Source of the DNA: Nelumbo lutea
Lineage: Eukaryota > Streptophyta > Magnoliopsida > Proteales > Nelumbonaceae
Direction of reading: 5' to 3'
Length of the DNA stretch: 64,000 nucleotides
NCBI GenBank assembly: GCA_022828595.1
Contig: JAKGHH010000005.1
Location: 63,545,655-63,609,654 of the forward strand
Under the pieces are notes generated by a model. It was not told the DNA's origin, ran no database searches, and saw only the letters and a program-made list of their open reading frames with translations. Every line of letters starts with the position of its first letter. Within the stretch, counting starts at the first letter, position 1. The translations under genes were made by a program, and so were the position numbers. This document shows, piece by piece, positions 36,301 to 48,300 of this stretch.

Positions 36301-39300
36301 ATAGAAGACTTCCCAGCAGAATACAGCAATTTTTGGGGGAATAGGTCGCGTCCAGACTTTTTTGACAGAGAAACCTTGGGAAATGGGGTTAGAACTGAGG
36401 GGTTTTAGAAAAGAAGAGCAAGTAAAAGTACCTTTTGGAAGAGGAGTCCAAACCCTTTGATCAGAAGAAGTGGGGTCCAAGCAAACGGATTCTAGTAAAT
36501 GAATTAGCTAAATAACACAACTCGACTCACCATCCCTTAACCCTCTACGAAACCCAAAGTCCAAGTAAATATCATGTTAAAGCATCTCAACTACCAAATA
36601 AGAGGGAAAAGATTAACATGGTAACCTCAAAATCAGAACTATTTAATACAAGCATTCATGGAATCAAACTAGAAAGAGAAAATAAGACTTTCTGGAATGA
36701 TTAACAAAACAAGGCCTAAAGATGCATTCTAGATCAAGACGGTTGTCACGTGTTAGGTTCCCTACAGAACTAGAACAACAGTAACACTGTTAAGTCTTCT
36801 AACTTGGAGATTTCCCTTTGGATATGTTCAGTTTGTTCACCCAAAAAGTGTCCCATGTGGCAATGTCTAGAACTTAATATTTCCAAATTATATAATAGAT
36901 ATAAGAGACACTACACTTCTATCCAGGTATATATTTTACGTAGAATTATTAGTCAGATGATATCAATAACCAAGGTAGTAGAACAAACCTACAGATATCA
37001 ACAGTAAATCCACCTAAGCTACCAGATCTTTTTTGATAAATTTAAGATTGTATAGTATATTAACTGTGGAAGGGACAAGGAATCACCCAAGCTGTCAGAA
37101 ATATTACCTTGTACTAAAAGATGATGTCACCAAGACGGCAGGATAAAGAACACCTTTCTGAATATTGTCATAAGGAGAGTACTTTCGTATAGCCTGAAAG
37201 TCTTCAATATCACCAGGATACCCAAACTCTTCATAATCAATAGGTGTAAGTGGTAAAATTGGATAGAGAAGAGTGTTGGTGGCATCTAAAAATGGAACCT
37301 GCAACAAAAATAGAAGACAAGGAATCATCTACCAAATATTTAACTTATTCAGAAAATTTTGCACACACTGACTCTTGCTATAATAATGAACCCCAAATTG
37401 TTCAACAGCTTTAGAAGTTTATCAACCTACAGCTATGCTACCCAGATAACACAAGGCAAGGTTTTGGACACAAAGTCGCTAAAAATGAGTGTCTAACACA
37501 GACTTGAGACCCATTTTGAAGTGCTCATGAAACACAAACCTACAGATAATACAGAATTACTATGGAAAAATGAAGCAGACACTTGTCACATATTATGAAC
37601 GAACGGGAAAAACTAGGAACCAGATGAACCATTGCGGGCCTACTTTCAGAACTGCAGCATGAAATAACTCTGGACAAGAATTAATAGCCGAAGCAACCAG
37701 AAGTCCACCAGCACTATAACCCCAACCTGCAAGCTTGTTTTCTTGCACAATTTCCTTTTCAACGAGGAACCTAGCACAGGAAATGTAATCTTTGATGGAA
37801 TTATCTTTTTTTGTCCGCCTGCCATCGTGAAACCATTTTTTACCACCACCACCTCCACCTCTGAGAAGAAACAATTTAAGTCATTACAATTTGTCATCCA
37901 AACACATGGTAACAATAAATACTAAGCTCAAACTTCAATATATGAGGTCTAAAGATTTTTTTTATCAGTAACAAGCATTTCAGTAATGAAAAATGAAAGG
38001 TAAGTACAAAGAGAGTAAATCATAATAAACTGTTGACTAAATATCAATCAAAACTAAATTGTTGACTAAATAAAATGAACTTATATGAAGTTGCTATTAA
38101 AGGAAAAGGCACCTCTTAATTTTTCATAATATTTCATGCAAACTGAAAACTTGAAAAGGAAACCGATGCTGAACAAACCTAACATCAGCATATGCAACCA
38201 CCCAACCACGATCAAGAAGGCTTTTTAACTCGCTACGCCACCTTTTGTCTAATAATTCACCATAAGCTCCATGCCCATGAAGTAAACCTGGATTTTGTCC
38301 ATCCTGTTTGTGTTTTCGCGAATATACAACGGTTAAAGGAATTTCCAACCCATCATGTGAGGAGACATTATAATGCTCACAAGCATAGAACTCAGAGAGA
38401 TCATTCCACAAGTGGTTATTTTCATAATTGAATTCATTTATGAAACTACAGTTTTTGGAACTTGATTGATTCCCCTTGCTGCTACTAGAAGTTATGCCAT
38501 AAAGAGTTTGTGTACTTTCATGAAGCACATTTTGTTGTTGAACAATAACCCACTCGCCATTTGATAAGTTATAGTCTACCACAGCATCAGGCATCTGCAA
38601 AATGTTTCCAGTACTCAAATTTTGACCATATAAATCATACATACAGACTTCCATAAAAACTAAAATCAGATGGAGGTAGAACCATAAAAAAGTATACCAT
38701 TTTACATCTCAAACTATGAAGTTGATATGCACAATATATGTCAGTAACAAAACATAATTTCTTCTACAGTGATGCACAAGCTGCAATATACTTTCTTAGT
38801 CTAACAAGTTTGAACACAAGTTGGTGAGAGTCCAAAATACAAATCTAATCATTTTTATTCATCAGAAAAATATAGACTTTTGGTACAACATCTTGTACCA
38901 ACACAGATGGTCTTAATTACAAATGGGCCTCCTCAACTATTCCAGGCCTGCACAGACTTGAAGTCCCGCTGCTACCAGGGTTGGGGTGACTTGGTAGGAT
39001 CTGACTCGTCAGAGTAGAGACCTGGGATCAAATCCCACTGCCACCAGGGTTTGGGGGGTTAAGGGAGGGGGATGGGCTACCCCCCGGTTGTGTAGCCCCA
39101 TGAAGCCAAAAGAATCATTAGAAAAACTATATAAAAAATATAAAAAAAAGAAACTATTTCAGGCCTGCACAGACTTGAAATAACACCCCAAAATGTGGAG
39201 GTTCTACTTCTACCTTCTCAACAACAATCCTTTTTCAATGTAGCAACGTAAAATCCAAATTTCACTATTCATTTTTGTTTTCAAGTACCCCTTCTCTGCA

Positions 39301-42300
39301 TGGCAGTGGATACCAATTTGTTAAAATTTTGAGACCCTGAAAACCAGTTTTTTTATTCATTTCTTTCAAACTGGACACCATGCTTAATTTATAAATGGAG
39401 GCTCTTCTAACTTCACTCACAGAATAAATCAGGCAAAACTTACAGGGGAAGAAACCATATAAATGATTTACGTACCACAGGTGAAGATATTGTAAACCGC
39501 ATGGTAGAGGAGTAGTAATCATAATTTGGTCCAGGTGAGATTTGAGAAACATATCTTGGAAGAGGTAGTAAACGTGAATTAAGTTCTTTCAGATGAAATG
39601 CTCCCTATCCAAAAGCACAAAATAGAAGAAAGAAGAAAACCAAGAATTAGCAGGGAATGCAACATAGAGTATTGAACATGTTGTAATGATGATAAAGCAA
39701 ATAATATCTAAAAAAACTGAAAACTGAAAGGAAATGGCACAAATGGTAATGACAATTTTAGTTTGAAACACAATTTACATAAGAATAAGAAAGAAAATAA
39801 GTATAATAAATTGCAACCAAACATTATTCCCTAAATGATAGTCATTCAGGAAAAGCTTTTTCTCAAACAAGTCAATGCATCTAACCTTTTTTCTTTTCTT
39901 CTGCTTCTTTCTTGGCTTCTAGCAGGCATCCTTTTTGGGTGGAGATCTAATACCAGGAGCTACCTCAAGCTAAAGACAAACTGGAAAGATTGACATTGTT
40001 GAGGATGTAAAGGTACTGTTCAAATAGTTTCAGCTTCATATACTTATTTGGTTTAGTACAAAAGTGTAATCCCCCATCAAGTCTAACAATTTCATAAGCT
40101 TGGTACAGTTTTTCCCTTGACATCATTTCTCAAATCAGTGATGTTATCTATAGCTATTGCATTTAGTCAGTTGAGTGGTTTTCTTTTTCTATATCAGAAT
40201 AAATAGTTTGATAAGTGTTTAACAACTTTCTTTGATTGGAACTGTTTTAACTGTTTAACAATTTTCTGGCTCCGAGGTAGTAGACTTCTCAAAAATAATT
40301 GTCATTCTAGAAAGGAAACCTTCACAAATAATGGCTCAGGAAATTAGAAAACAAACTTAACTTTTTATATTCTAGGGAATGCTTATCAAGGAAGTCAGTA
40401 TCTTCAATTCATGAGTTAACATTTTTTCCTTTTTGTTGGGGATTCAGCAGATGTAAAGGTGGGCATGTACAAAATACATATGAGCTATAAATAAAGCAGC
40501 TCCATCAAAACCAAAACAATGCTTGAGCATGGAGTTATGTTGGGATTCTGCCCAACACAGACTCTTCTTCGAGGGAGAGTTCCTCCTACAGAAAGTTAAA
40601 GGCTTGAAAGAATAAGAACTGAGATTCTTGTCATTCCCAGTAATTCCTTAGAATCCCTTTTATACTTTTTGGTTACACTAACAGGCCCACCATACTTGCA
40701 CTCTCAAAATCCTACAGACCAGGGCAGGATTGGAGGAGAACCAGAGAAGTTCTTTTCATGTCATCTGTCAATACTCCTTTGTTCATAACCAGCTTCCTAG
40801 ATGTGAAAAGATATAGGAAATATCCATGCAAAGACTGAGAAGATGACTCTTTGAGTTGAAAGATTATTTAGTTTTGTTAGTGGTGTTAGTGAAGGGGTAT
40901 TTCGGTCTTTGTACTTGTTGAGAATGTTGATGTGTACTGTTATGTTAGTTCAAGTGCCTCTTACTTAAAAAAGGGCACTTAAATCTTTTCCAATAAGTTA
41001 ATAATATAATAACAGGTCTGGCCGAATCTAGGGATAACTTTTTCTCTAATTTGAACCACCCCTTCTCTCTTTTCTTTCTTCTTCTTTCCTCTCCTACTTC
41101 TTGCTGTTTACTTTACTTTACAGTCAACGGACAAGACAGAATTCTAGGGCAGGTCAAACTTCAACATGGTATCAGAGCAAGGTTAAACAAATCAGACTTG
41201 CTAGAATTCTGTCTTCTGTGCATTCGAATTAGGGTTTCTATTGGGCTTCTCAGCTGTGAGTTGGAGACTGGGAAAAGGGCTGAAAAGGAGTGATCGCCCT
41301 CTTCCCTAGGAGGTTCCTATGCCTCCGATTGTGTCGTTGGTGATTGGTTGCTGTGGTTTCTAAGCCCTAGTTAGGGCTGGTACGTGTGGTGCAGTGGTGT
41401 CTCAGTCCTTCGTGTGGTTGTCCTTCAAGCGATGAGGTAAAGTTTTTTTATGCATATTTTCTGTTATGGAATACATGAGAGGTGTAGTACAGTTCGTATG
41501 ATGGGTTTTCAGATTGCAGTATGTTAGGGTTTATGCTAGGGTTTATTCTGGTTTGTGTGTGATTCGAAGGGCAATAGTGTGTCTACTTAATGGTGAAACT
41601 TCCGGTAGCTGTGGATTAGGGTTTGTGGTGTTACAAGTGTGGTTTTCAGCATTTGACATTGCTGAAATCAGTGTGTAGACTTCGGTGAGTAGGGTTTGTG
41701 GTGTTGCAGTTCAGCATTTAATACTGCTGAAATCAGTGTGCAGATTTCGGTGAGTAGGGTTTGTGGTGTTGCAGTTCTCAGCATTTATTACTGTTGAGAT
41801 CAGTGTGCAGATTTCAGTGAAGTGTCTGTGTGTAGTGTGCAGTGTGTAGTGCTCAGGATTCAGTGATAAGGGAGTTCGGCAATGGCAGATAACAGTGATA
41901 GTAAACCTAGTGTCATGATATCTACTGACTACCTGAATGTCCAAATGACCTCCACTAAACTAAATGGAGAGAATTATGTCCCTTGGGCCAAGTCTGTAGA
42001 GGTTTTTCTAAAGGCGAAGAAGAAAGTGAAGCACATAAGAGAGGAGAAACCCCTTGCTAATTCTCAGGAGTATGAAGACTGGGAACAGGAAGATGCACAA
42101 ATCATTATATGATTGTGGAACAGTATGGAACCCAGAATCAGTGTGAACTTCATGTTTCTTGACACAGCCAAAGAGGTGTGGGATCATGCTAAGAAATTGT
42201 ATTCAAGTCAGGATAATACCACTAGGGTATATCAACTGTATCAGGAATACTTCAATCTGCAACAAGGAAATCAAAGCCTTGAGGAGTACTATGCCAGTAT

Positions 42301-45300
42301 GAGGAATATCCATAATTAGTTAAATGTCTACCATCCTCTCACTTCTAATGTCAAAGTTCAACAGCAACAACGAGAGCAGCTTGATGTGACACGGTTTCTG
42401 GTGGGGCTGAAGTCTGAATATGAACTAGTACGAGCCTAGATACTAGGGGGATCTGCTCTTCCATCTTTAGAGGAGGTGTTTGCTCGTCTTCGGAGGGCTT
42501 CCATTGGATCTATGGATTCTAATGTCTCAGATAAATCAGCATTTGCAGTGTCGAGAGGTCGAGGTGGTAGAAGTGGGGCTCGAGGAGCCCAGCCTAGCAG
42601 GAGTGGTAGTGGTGGATCTACACATATCCGTGGTGGTGATCGTACTAGAGGCAGAGATTCAAGGGGAGCTTGTGGTAGAGGACGTGGCTCGGGTCCACGG
42701 AAGTGTACTCATTGTGGTTTGGATGGACATACTATTAACTACTGCTATGACTTACATGGTCCTCCCTCGACGTGGGCCAACCATGCCATGACTAGTGACA
42801 CCAGTTTCAGCTCTAGACAGGAGAACCGGTCAGCTGACCCGATGCCTTCTACTCCCTCAAATGGTCCAGGCAAAGAGATGGTGAGTGTTCCTCGGGATGA
42901 GTATGAAAGGTTTGTTCAATCCAAGTCGCAGCAGAACACAGCTACCTTTGCACACTCAGGTATGGCTTGTTTGGCATCCTCACCCAACCCCTGGATTATT
43001 GACTCTAGAGTCTCCGATCACATGACAGGAACTCCATGTGTGTTTTCATCTCTCACTCATTGCTCAACATCACAATCTGTTACCCTTGCTAATGGCTCCA
43101 CATCATCTATCTGTGGTGTTGGTAATGTTGACCTAGACCCTGTATCCCTATCCTCTATTTTATATGTACCTAAGCTTCCATTTAATCTTATGTCTGTTAG
43201 TAAGCTGACCAAGTCCCTTAAGTGCTCCATCACATTTTACCCTTCTATGTGTGTTTTTCAGGATCTCAAGACGGGGATGAAGATTGGTGGAGGGCATGAA
43301 GCCGGTGGATTGTATTATCTTGATGGTGGTGGACGAACGTCAACGGCCCTTCAGTCGTCCATTTCTCCTCTCTAGTGGCATTGTAGATTTGATCATCCTT
43401 CGTTGAGAGTGTTGCAGTCCTTAGTCCCTTCATTGAGTCAACTTTCTGTTTTAGATTGTGAGTCATGTCAATTTGGGAAACACCATCATGTTCCCTTTCG
43501 TTCTAGGGTCGATAACCGTGTGTCGAGTCTTTTTTCTTTAATTCATTCAGATGTTTGGGGTCCTTATAAAGTGATGTCATATAATGGATACAGATATTTT
43601 GTTATTTTTGTTGTTGACTGTTCAAGAATGGTGTGGCTCTATTTAATGAAAGAAAGAAGTGAATTATTTGCCATCTTCCAGAAATTTTATGCTGAGATCC
43701 GCAATCAATTTGGCGTTCACATCAAAATTTTCCGTTCTGATAATGGTCGTGAATACTTGTCTTCATCTTTTCAAGAATACTTGGACCAACATGGCATTAT
43801 ACACCAAACTTCATGTACCTACACTCCACAACAAAATGGGGTTGCTGAGAGAAAGAACCGCCATCTTGTAGAAACGGCACGCTCCCTCATGCACCACATG
43901 AATGTTCCCAAAACCTTTTGGAGCGATGCAACGCTCACCTCTTGTTTCTTAATTAATCGGATGCCAACGTCTATCCTTGATGGTCGTTCTCCTTTTAGTG
44001 TCTTATTCCCCAACATGTCTCCATTTCCGCTTTCTCCTCGGGTATTTGGGTGTGTCTGCTTCGTTCACAATCTGGGTCCTAGGACTGACAAGTTAGATGT
44101 GCATTCCCTGAAGTGTATCTTCCTTGGCTATTCCCGAACTTAGAAAGGGTACAAGTGTTATCATCCCAGTTCTCGTCGTTCCTTGGTATGTGCTGATGTT
44201 ACATTCTTCGAGTCTACTCCGTTCTTCGTGGGGTCTGGTGCTGTTGCTTCCTCCACATCACCACCTCCTCTTCCTCTTCCTGTGGCTAATCCACCTCCTC
44301 TGGTTCCAGTCATGCCTACGTCCTTCCCTCCAGTGCCATCGCCTGTTGACCGTCCACCCATCCGTCACGTGTATACACATCGCCCGCGTGTACCGGCTGC
44401 AGCTCCTCCAGCTTCATCACCGTCGACAGATCCAGCTCCAGCTCCGACACCAGCCTCCGACCTAGATCTTCCTATTGCCTTCCGAAAAGGTAAACGTACT
44501 TGCACCCTTCACCTATTTCCAATTTTGTTTCACTTACCCACCTCTCCGCCTCCCATCGCTAGTTCATCTCTTTGTTATCCTCCGTGGTTGTTCCTAAGGA
44601 TGTCCAGGAAGCCCTTACCTCTCCAGAGTGGTGTCGTGCTATGGAAGAGCTCTCTGCTCTGCATCATAATCACACTTGGGATCTCATCGCTCTTCCTCCT
44701 AGGAAACAGGCTGTCGGTTGTAAGTGGGTGTATAGTGTTAAGTACTTGCCAGATGGTCGTGTTGAGCGCCTGAAGGCGCGGTTGGTTGCCAAAGGGTACT
44801 CCCAAACCTATGGCATTGACTACACAGAGACATTCTCCCCAGTTGCTAAGATAGGGCCAGTTTGTGTCATCATCTCCCTTGCAGCTATGTATGATTAGCC
44901 TCTCCATCAACTAGATATCAAAAATGCTTTTTTGCATGGTGATTTATTCGAGGAGGTCTACATGGAGCAACCACCAGGGTTTGTTGCTTAGGGGGAGGAT
45001 GGTAAGGTATGCAAACTGAAAAAGACTATTTATGGACTTAAACAATCCCCTCGAGCATGGTTTGGTAGGTTCAATGAGGTGGTCAAGAAGTTTGGTATGA
45101 AACAGTGCCAAGTTGATCACTCTGTCTTCAGTTTTGACTCTTCGGCAGGCAAAATAATATTGGTGGTGTATGTGGATGATATCATTGTGACTGGGAATGA
45201 TAAAATGGGCATTGATAGATTGAAGGCATTCCTACAGGAACACTTTCAGACAAAGGACCTTGGCAAGTTGAAATACTTTTTGGGCATAGAGGTAGCAAGA

Positions 45301-48300
45301 TCTAAGCATGGCATTAATTTGTGTCAGAGGAAATATGTGCTTGATTTACTGGAAGAAACAGGGTTGTTGGGTACTAAACCGACTGAGACACCTATGGAAA
45401 CAAATACGAGGCTGAGCAGTGATATAGGTGAAGTATTTGAAGACCCTGGCAGATACCGACAACTTGTAGGCAAACTAAACTATCTAACCATTACTCGGCC
45501 AGATATTTCATTTGTGGTTAGTGTGGTGAGTCAGTTCATGCATAAACCTTTGGTCCCACATTGGAATGCAATGCCAAGGATTGTGAGGTATCTGAAAGGA
45601 GCTCCTGGTCGTGGTTTGCTGTACAAGAGTGGTGGAAAACTGGTAGTAGAATGATACACCAATGTTGATTGGGCAGGTTCTATGTCTGATAGACGATCTA
45701 CCACAGGCTATTGCACCTTTTTGGGGGGTAACCTGGAAACGTGGAAAAGTAAGAAGCAAACAGTTGTGGCAAGAAGCAGTGCAGAAGCAGAATATAGGGC
45801 CATGGCACATACTACTTGTGAATTAGTGTGGCTGAGGAACCTTCTACAGGAGATAGGATATGACATCAGTACTCCAATGAAGCTCTATTGTGACAATCAG
45901 GCAGCGGTTCATATCTCTTCCAATCCGGTGTTTCATGAAAGAACCAAGCACGTCGAAGTTGACTGTCATTTTGTGAGAGAGAAGGTGCTGAATGGGGTGA
46001 TAGAAACTGCATATGTTAGTACAGGAAACCTGTGGGCAGACTTGTTTACAAAATGTTTGAGTCGGGGGAGAGTGGACTACATATGTAACAAGCTGGGATT
46101 ATATGATATATACTCACCAGCTTGAGGGGGAGTGTTAGTGGTGTTAGTGAAGGGGTATTTCGGTCTTTGTAGTTGTTGAGAATGTTGATGTGTACTGTTA
46201 TGTTAGTTCGAGTGCCTCTTACTTAAAGAAGGGCACTTAAGTCTTTTCCAATAAGTTAATAATATAATAACAGGTCTGGCCGAATCTAGGGATAACTTTT
46301 TCTCTAATTCAAACCAGCCCTTCTCTCTTTTCTTTCTTCTTCTTTCCTCTCCTACTTCTTGTTGTTTACTTTACTTTACAGTCAACGAACAAGACAGAAT
46401 TCTAGGGCAGGTCAAACTTCAACAAGTTTCTTTCTTCCCACAAACCACCCCTAGCCTCAAGTCCAACACCCTAGTGGTTTGTGATTTGGCTAAGATTAAG
46501 AAGATGTGATTGTGGCACATGCAGGAACGACGAGGCAAGATTTTTATTTTCTTGTTTTGATCAGGCAGGTTTGGTGAATTAGCAAGAGATCATGTTTTCA
46601 TCATTGTCCAATACCTCAGAATATATGCCCCTACTGGGGTATAAGAGGATTTGTGGTAGAGGCTGATCTCAGATAGTCATTGGTAAGATGAAAGAAGAAT
46701 TGTTCAATCCTTGGAGCATTAGGCTATGTTTGGTTAAAATTCTGCTCCAAAGAATCAGTATTTGAAGAATGAGTTTGAGTTTTAAGCCAAAAACAATTCT
46801 ATCTTGAAGTTAAATTTGTTAGCTCAAAGAATCAATTCTTAGAATATTTTTGAGCCTAAAAAAGGAATTAGTTCCAGCAATTTTCCTATATTTTTTTTTG
46901 GAAAAAGGTAAAGTAATTTATTCAGCACATAAAAAAGAGAGTTACATCAAGACCCAGACCATTAAGACTGCTTGGGCACAAATCAAATTACAAGCTCATC
47001 CATGACTGAGAGCAAAACATAAAAGACATATTCTGGTTTTTAAACTCCTCATTCACCGCCACCCAGGAAAATAGCTTGCCCACAGCTCTCTGCACTACTT
47101 CATCCCAGCTTCTAAATTTACCACAGAAGATTCTGTTATTTCTTTCAGTCCAAATGGACCATAACACAGCTGCCAGAATGGTACTCCAAACCAGCTGTCC
47201 TTTCTTGCTGAGGCCCTCAATTCTCCAACACATCAGCAACTCCTCCACTGATCTTGGCATAGTCCAGCTAATCTCCAAAGCCTTAAGGAAATGCCCCCAG
47301 ACCATAGAAGAGACTGGACAGTGGATACACAAATGCTCTGTAGTTTCTGCAAGAGTTCCACACAAACCACAAGAAAGATCCAGAATCTGAATACCACGTC
47401 TCTCCGGGTTAACTTTGGTCAGACATTTATCAAGAGCCATTGTCCAGACCAGAAAATTGATCTTGGAGGGACTAGTTGGATTCCAAATCTGACTGGCAGG
47501 GAAGTCCACTTGACCTGATCTGTACAGCTTAAGAAACAGGGATTTAACAGAGAAGCAACCATTTGCATTCCATTTCCAAACCCATTCATCCTCTAAACTC
47601 AAATCTATCATCAGATTTTGAAGCAGCCCCAACAGCACCACATACTCTTCCACCTCCCAATCAAACAAACTTCTCCTACAAAGAAGAGTCCAAATAGTGG
47701 AGTCACCAGAAATATTAAAGTTTTCAGCTACTGAAGAATCTTGGTTCACAGAGATTTGGAATAGAAGGGGAAAGGCATCTGCCAAGGAACCCTCTGAACA
47801 CCAGGGATCCTTCCAAAACTTGATTCAATCCCCTTTACCTACCTTAAAGGAGGGTTCTTCGAAATACCTGCCCAGAGAGATCTACCCCAACTTGGACGAG
47901 GTTCCTTAGATCTCCAATCACCTCATTCCACCCCATACTTTGCCGCAATAAGGATTCTCCACCATGCATTCCTTTCGGAAGCAAATGTCCATAACCATTT
48001 ACTAAGTAAGGGCAGAATAAAATTTCTTCAGATTTCTTATTCCCAGCCCACCAACTTTCTTAGGGATACACACTTGCTCCCACTTTAAAATGTGAATCTT
48101 CTTTTCACCTTCCCAATCCCTCCATAGAAATTCCTTTGGATTTGCTCCAGCCTATTCCTTTCGGAAGCAAATGTCCATAACCATTTACTAAGTAAGGGCA
48201 GAATAAAATTTCTTCAGATTTCTTATTCCCAGCCCACCAACTTTCTTAGGGATACACACTTGCTTCCACTTTAAAATGTGAATCTTCTTTTCACCTTCCC

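Larger units (their letters stand above)
30559..37107 (-). other. Intron 10 of the oligopeptidase-like gene (6.5 kb)
   Basis: The intron lies between donor AG|GTAATA (exon end at 37108) and acceptor TTTCAG (exon start at 30558). It contains four LINE fragments in both orientations. Between them the DNA is AT-rich and unassigned, for example 33276-34594, where I see no gene. Confidence 0.75.
40875..46424 (+). mobile_element. Complete but inactivated Ty1/copia LTR retrotransposon
   Basis: Structure: 5' LTR 40875-41166, PBS TGGTATCAGAGCA directly adjacent (41167-41179, initiator-Met tRNA type), leader, gag-pol 41882-46125, polypurine tract (TTGAGGGGGAG, about 46122-46132), 3' LTR 46133-46424. 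The 5-bp duplication AGTTT lies at 40870-40874 and 46425-46429. Order protease, integrase, RT, RNase H gives copia. The LTRs are equal in length (292 bp) and differ at 9 positions by my count (about 3%). It lies antisense to the host gene inside intron 6. Confidence 0.96.

Noticed and set aside
44183..44773. 196-codon frame in the copia element
   Set aside because: The first part is the Pro-rich integrase-RT linker in the proper frame; the rest runs out of frame after the frameshift. Not a separate gene.
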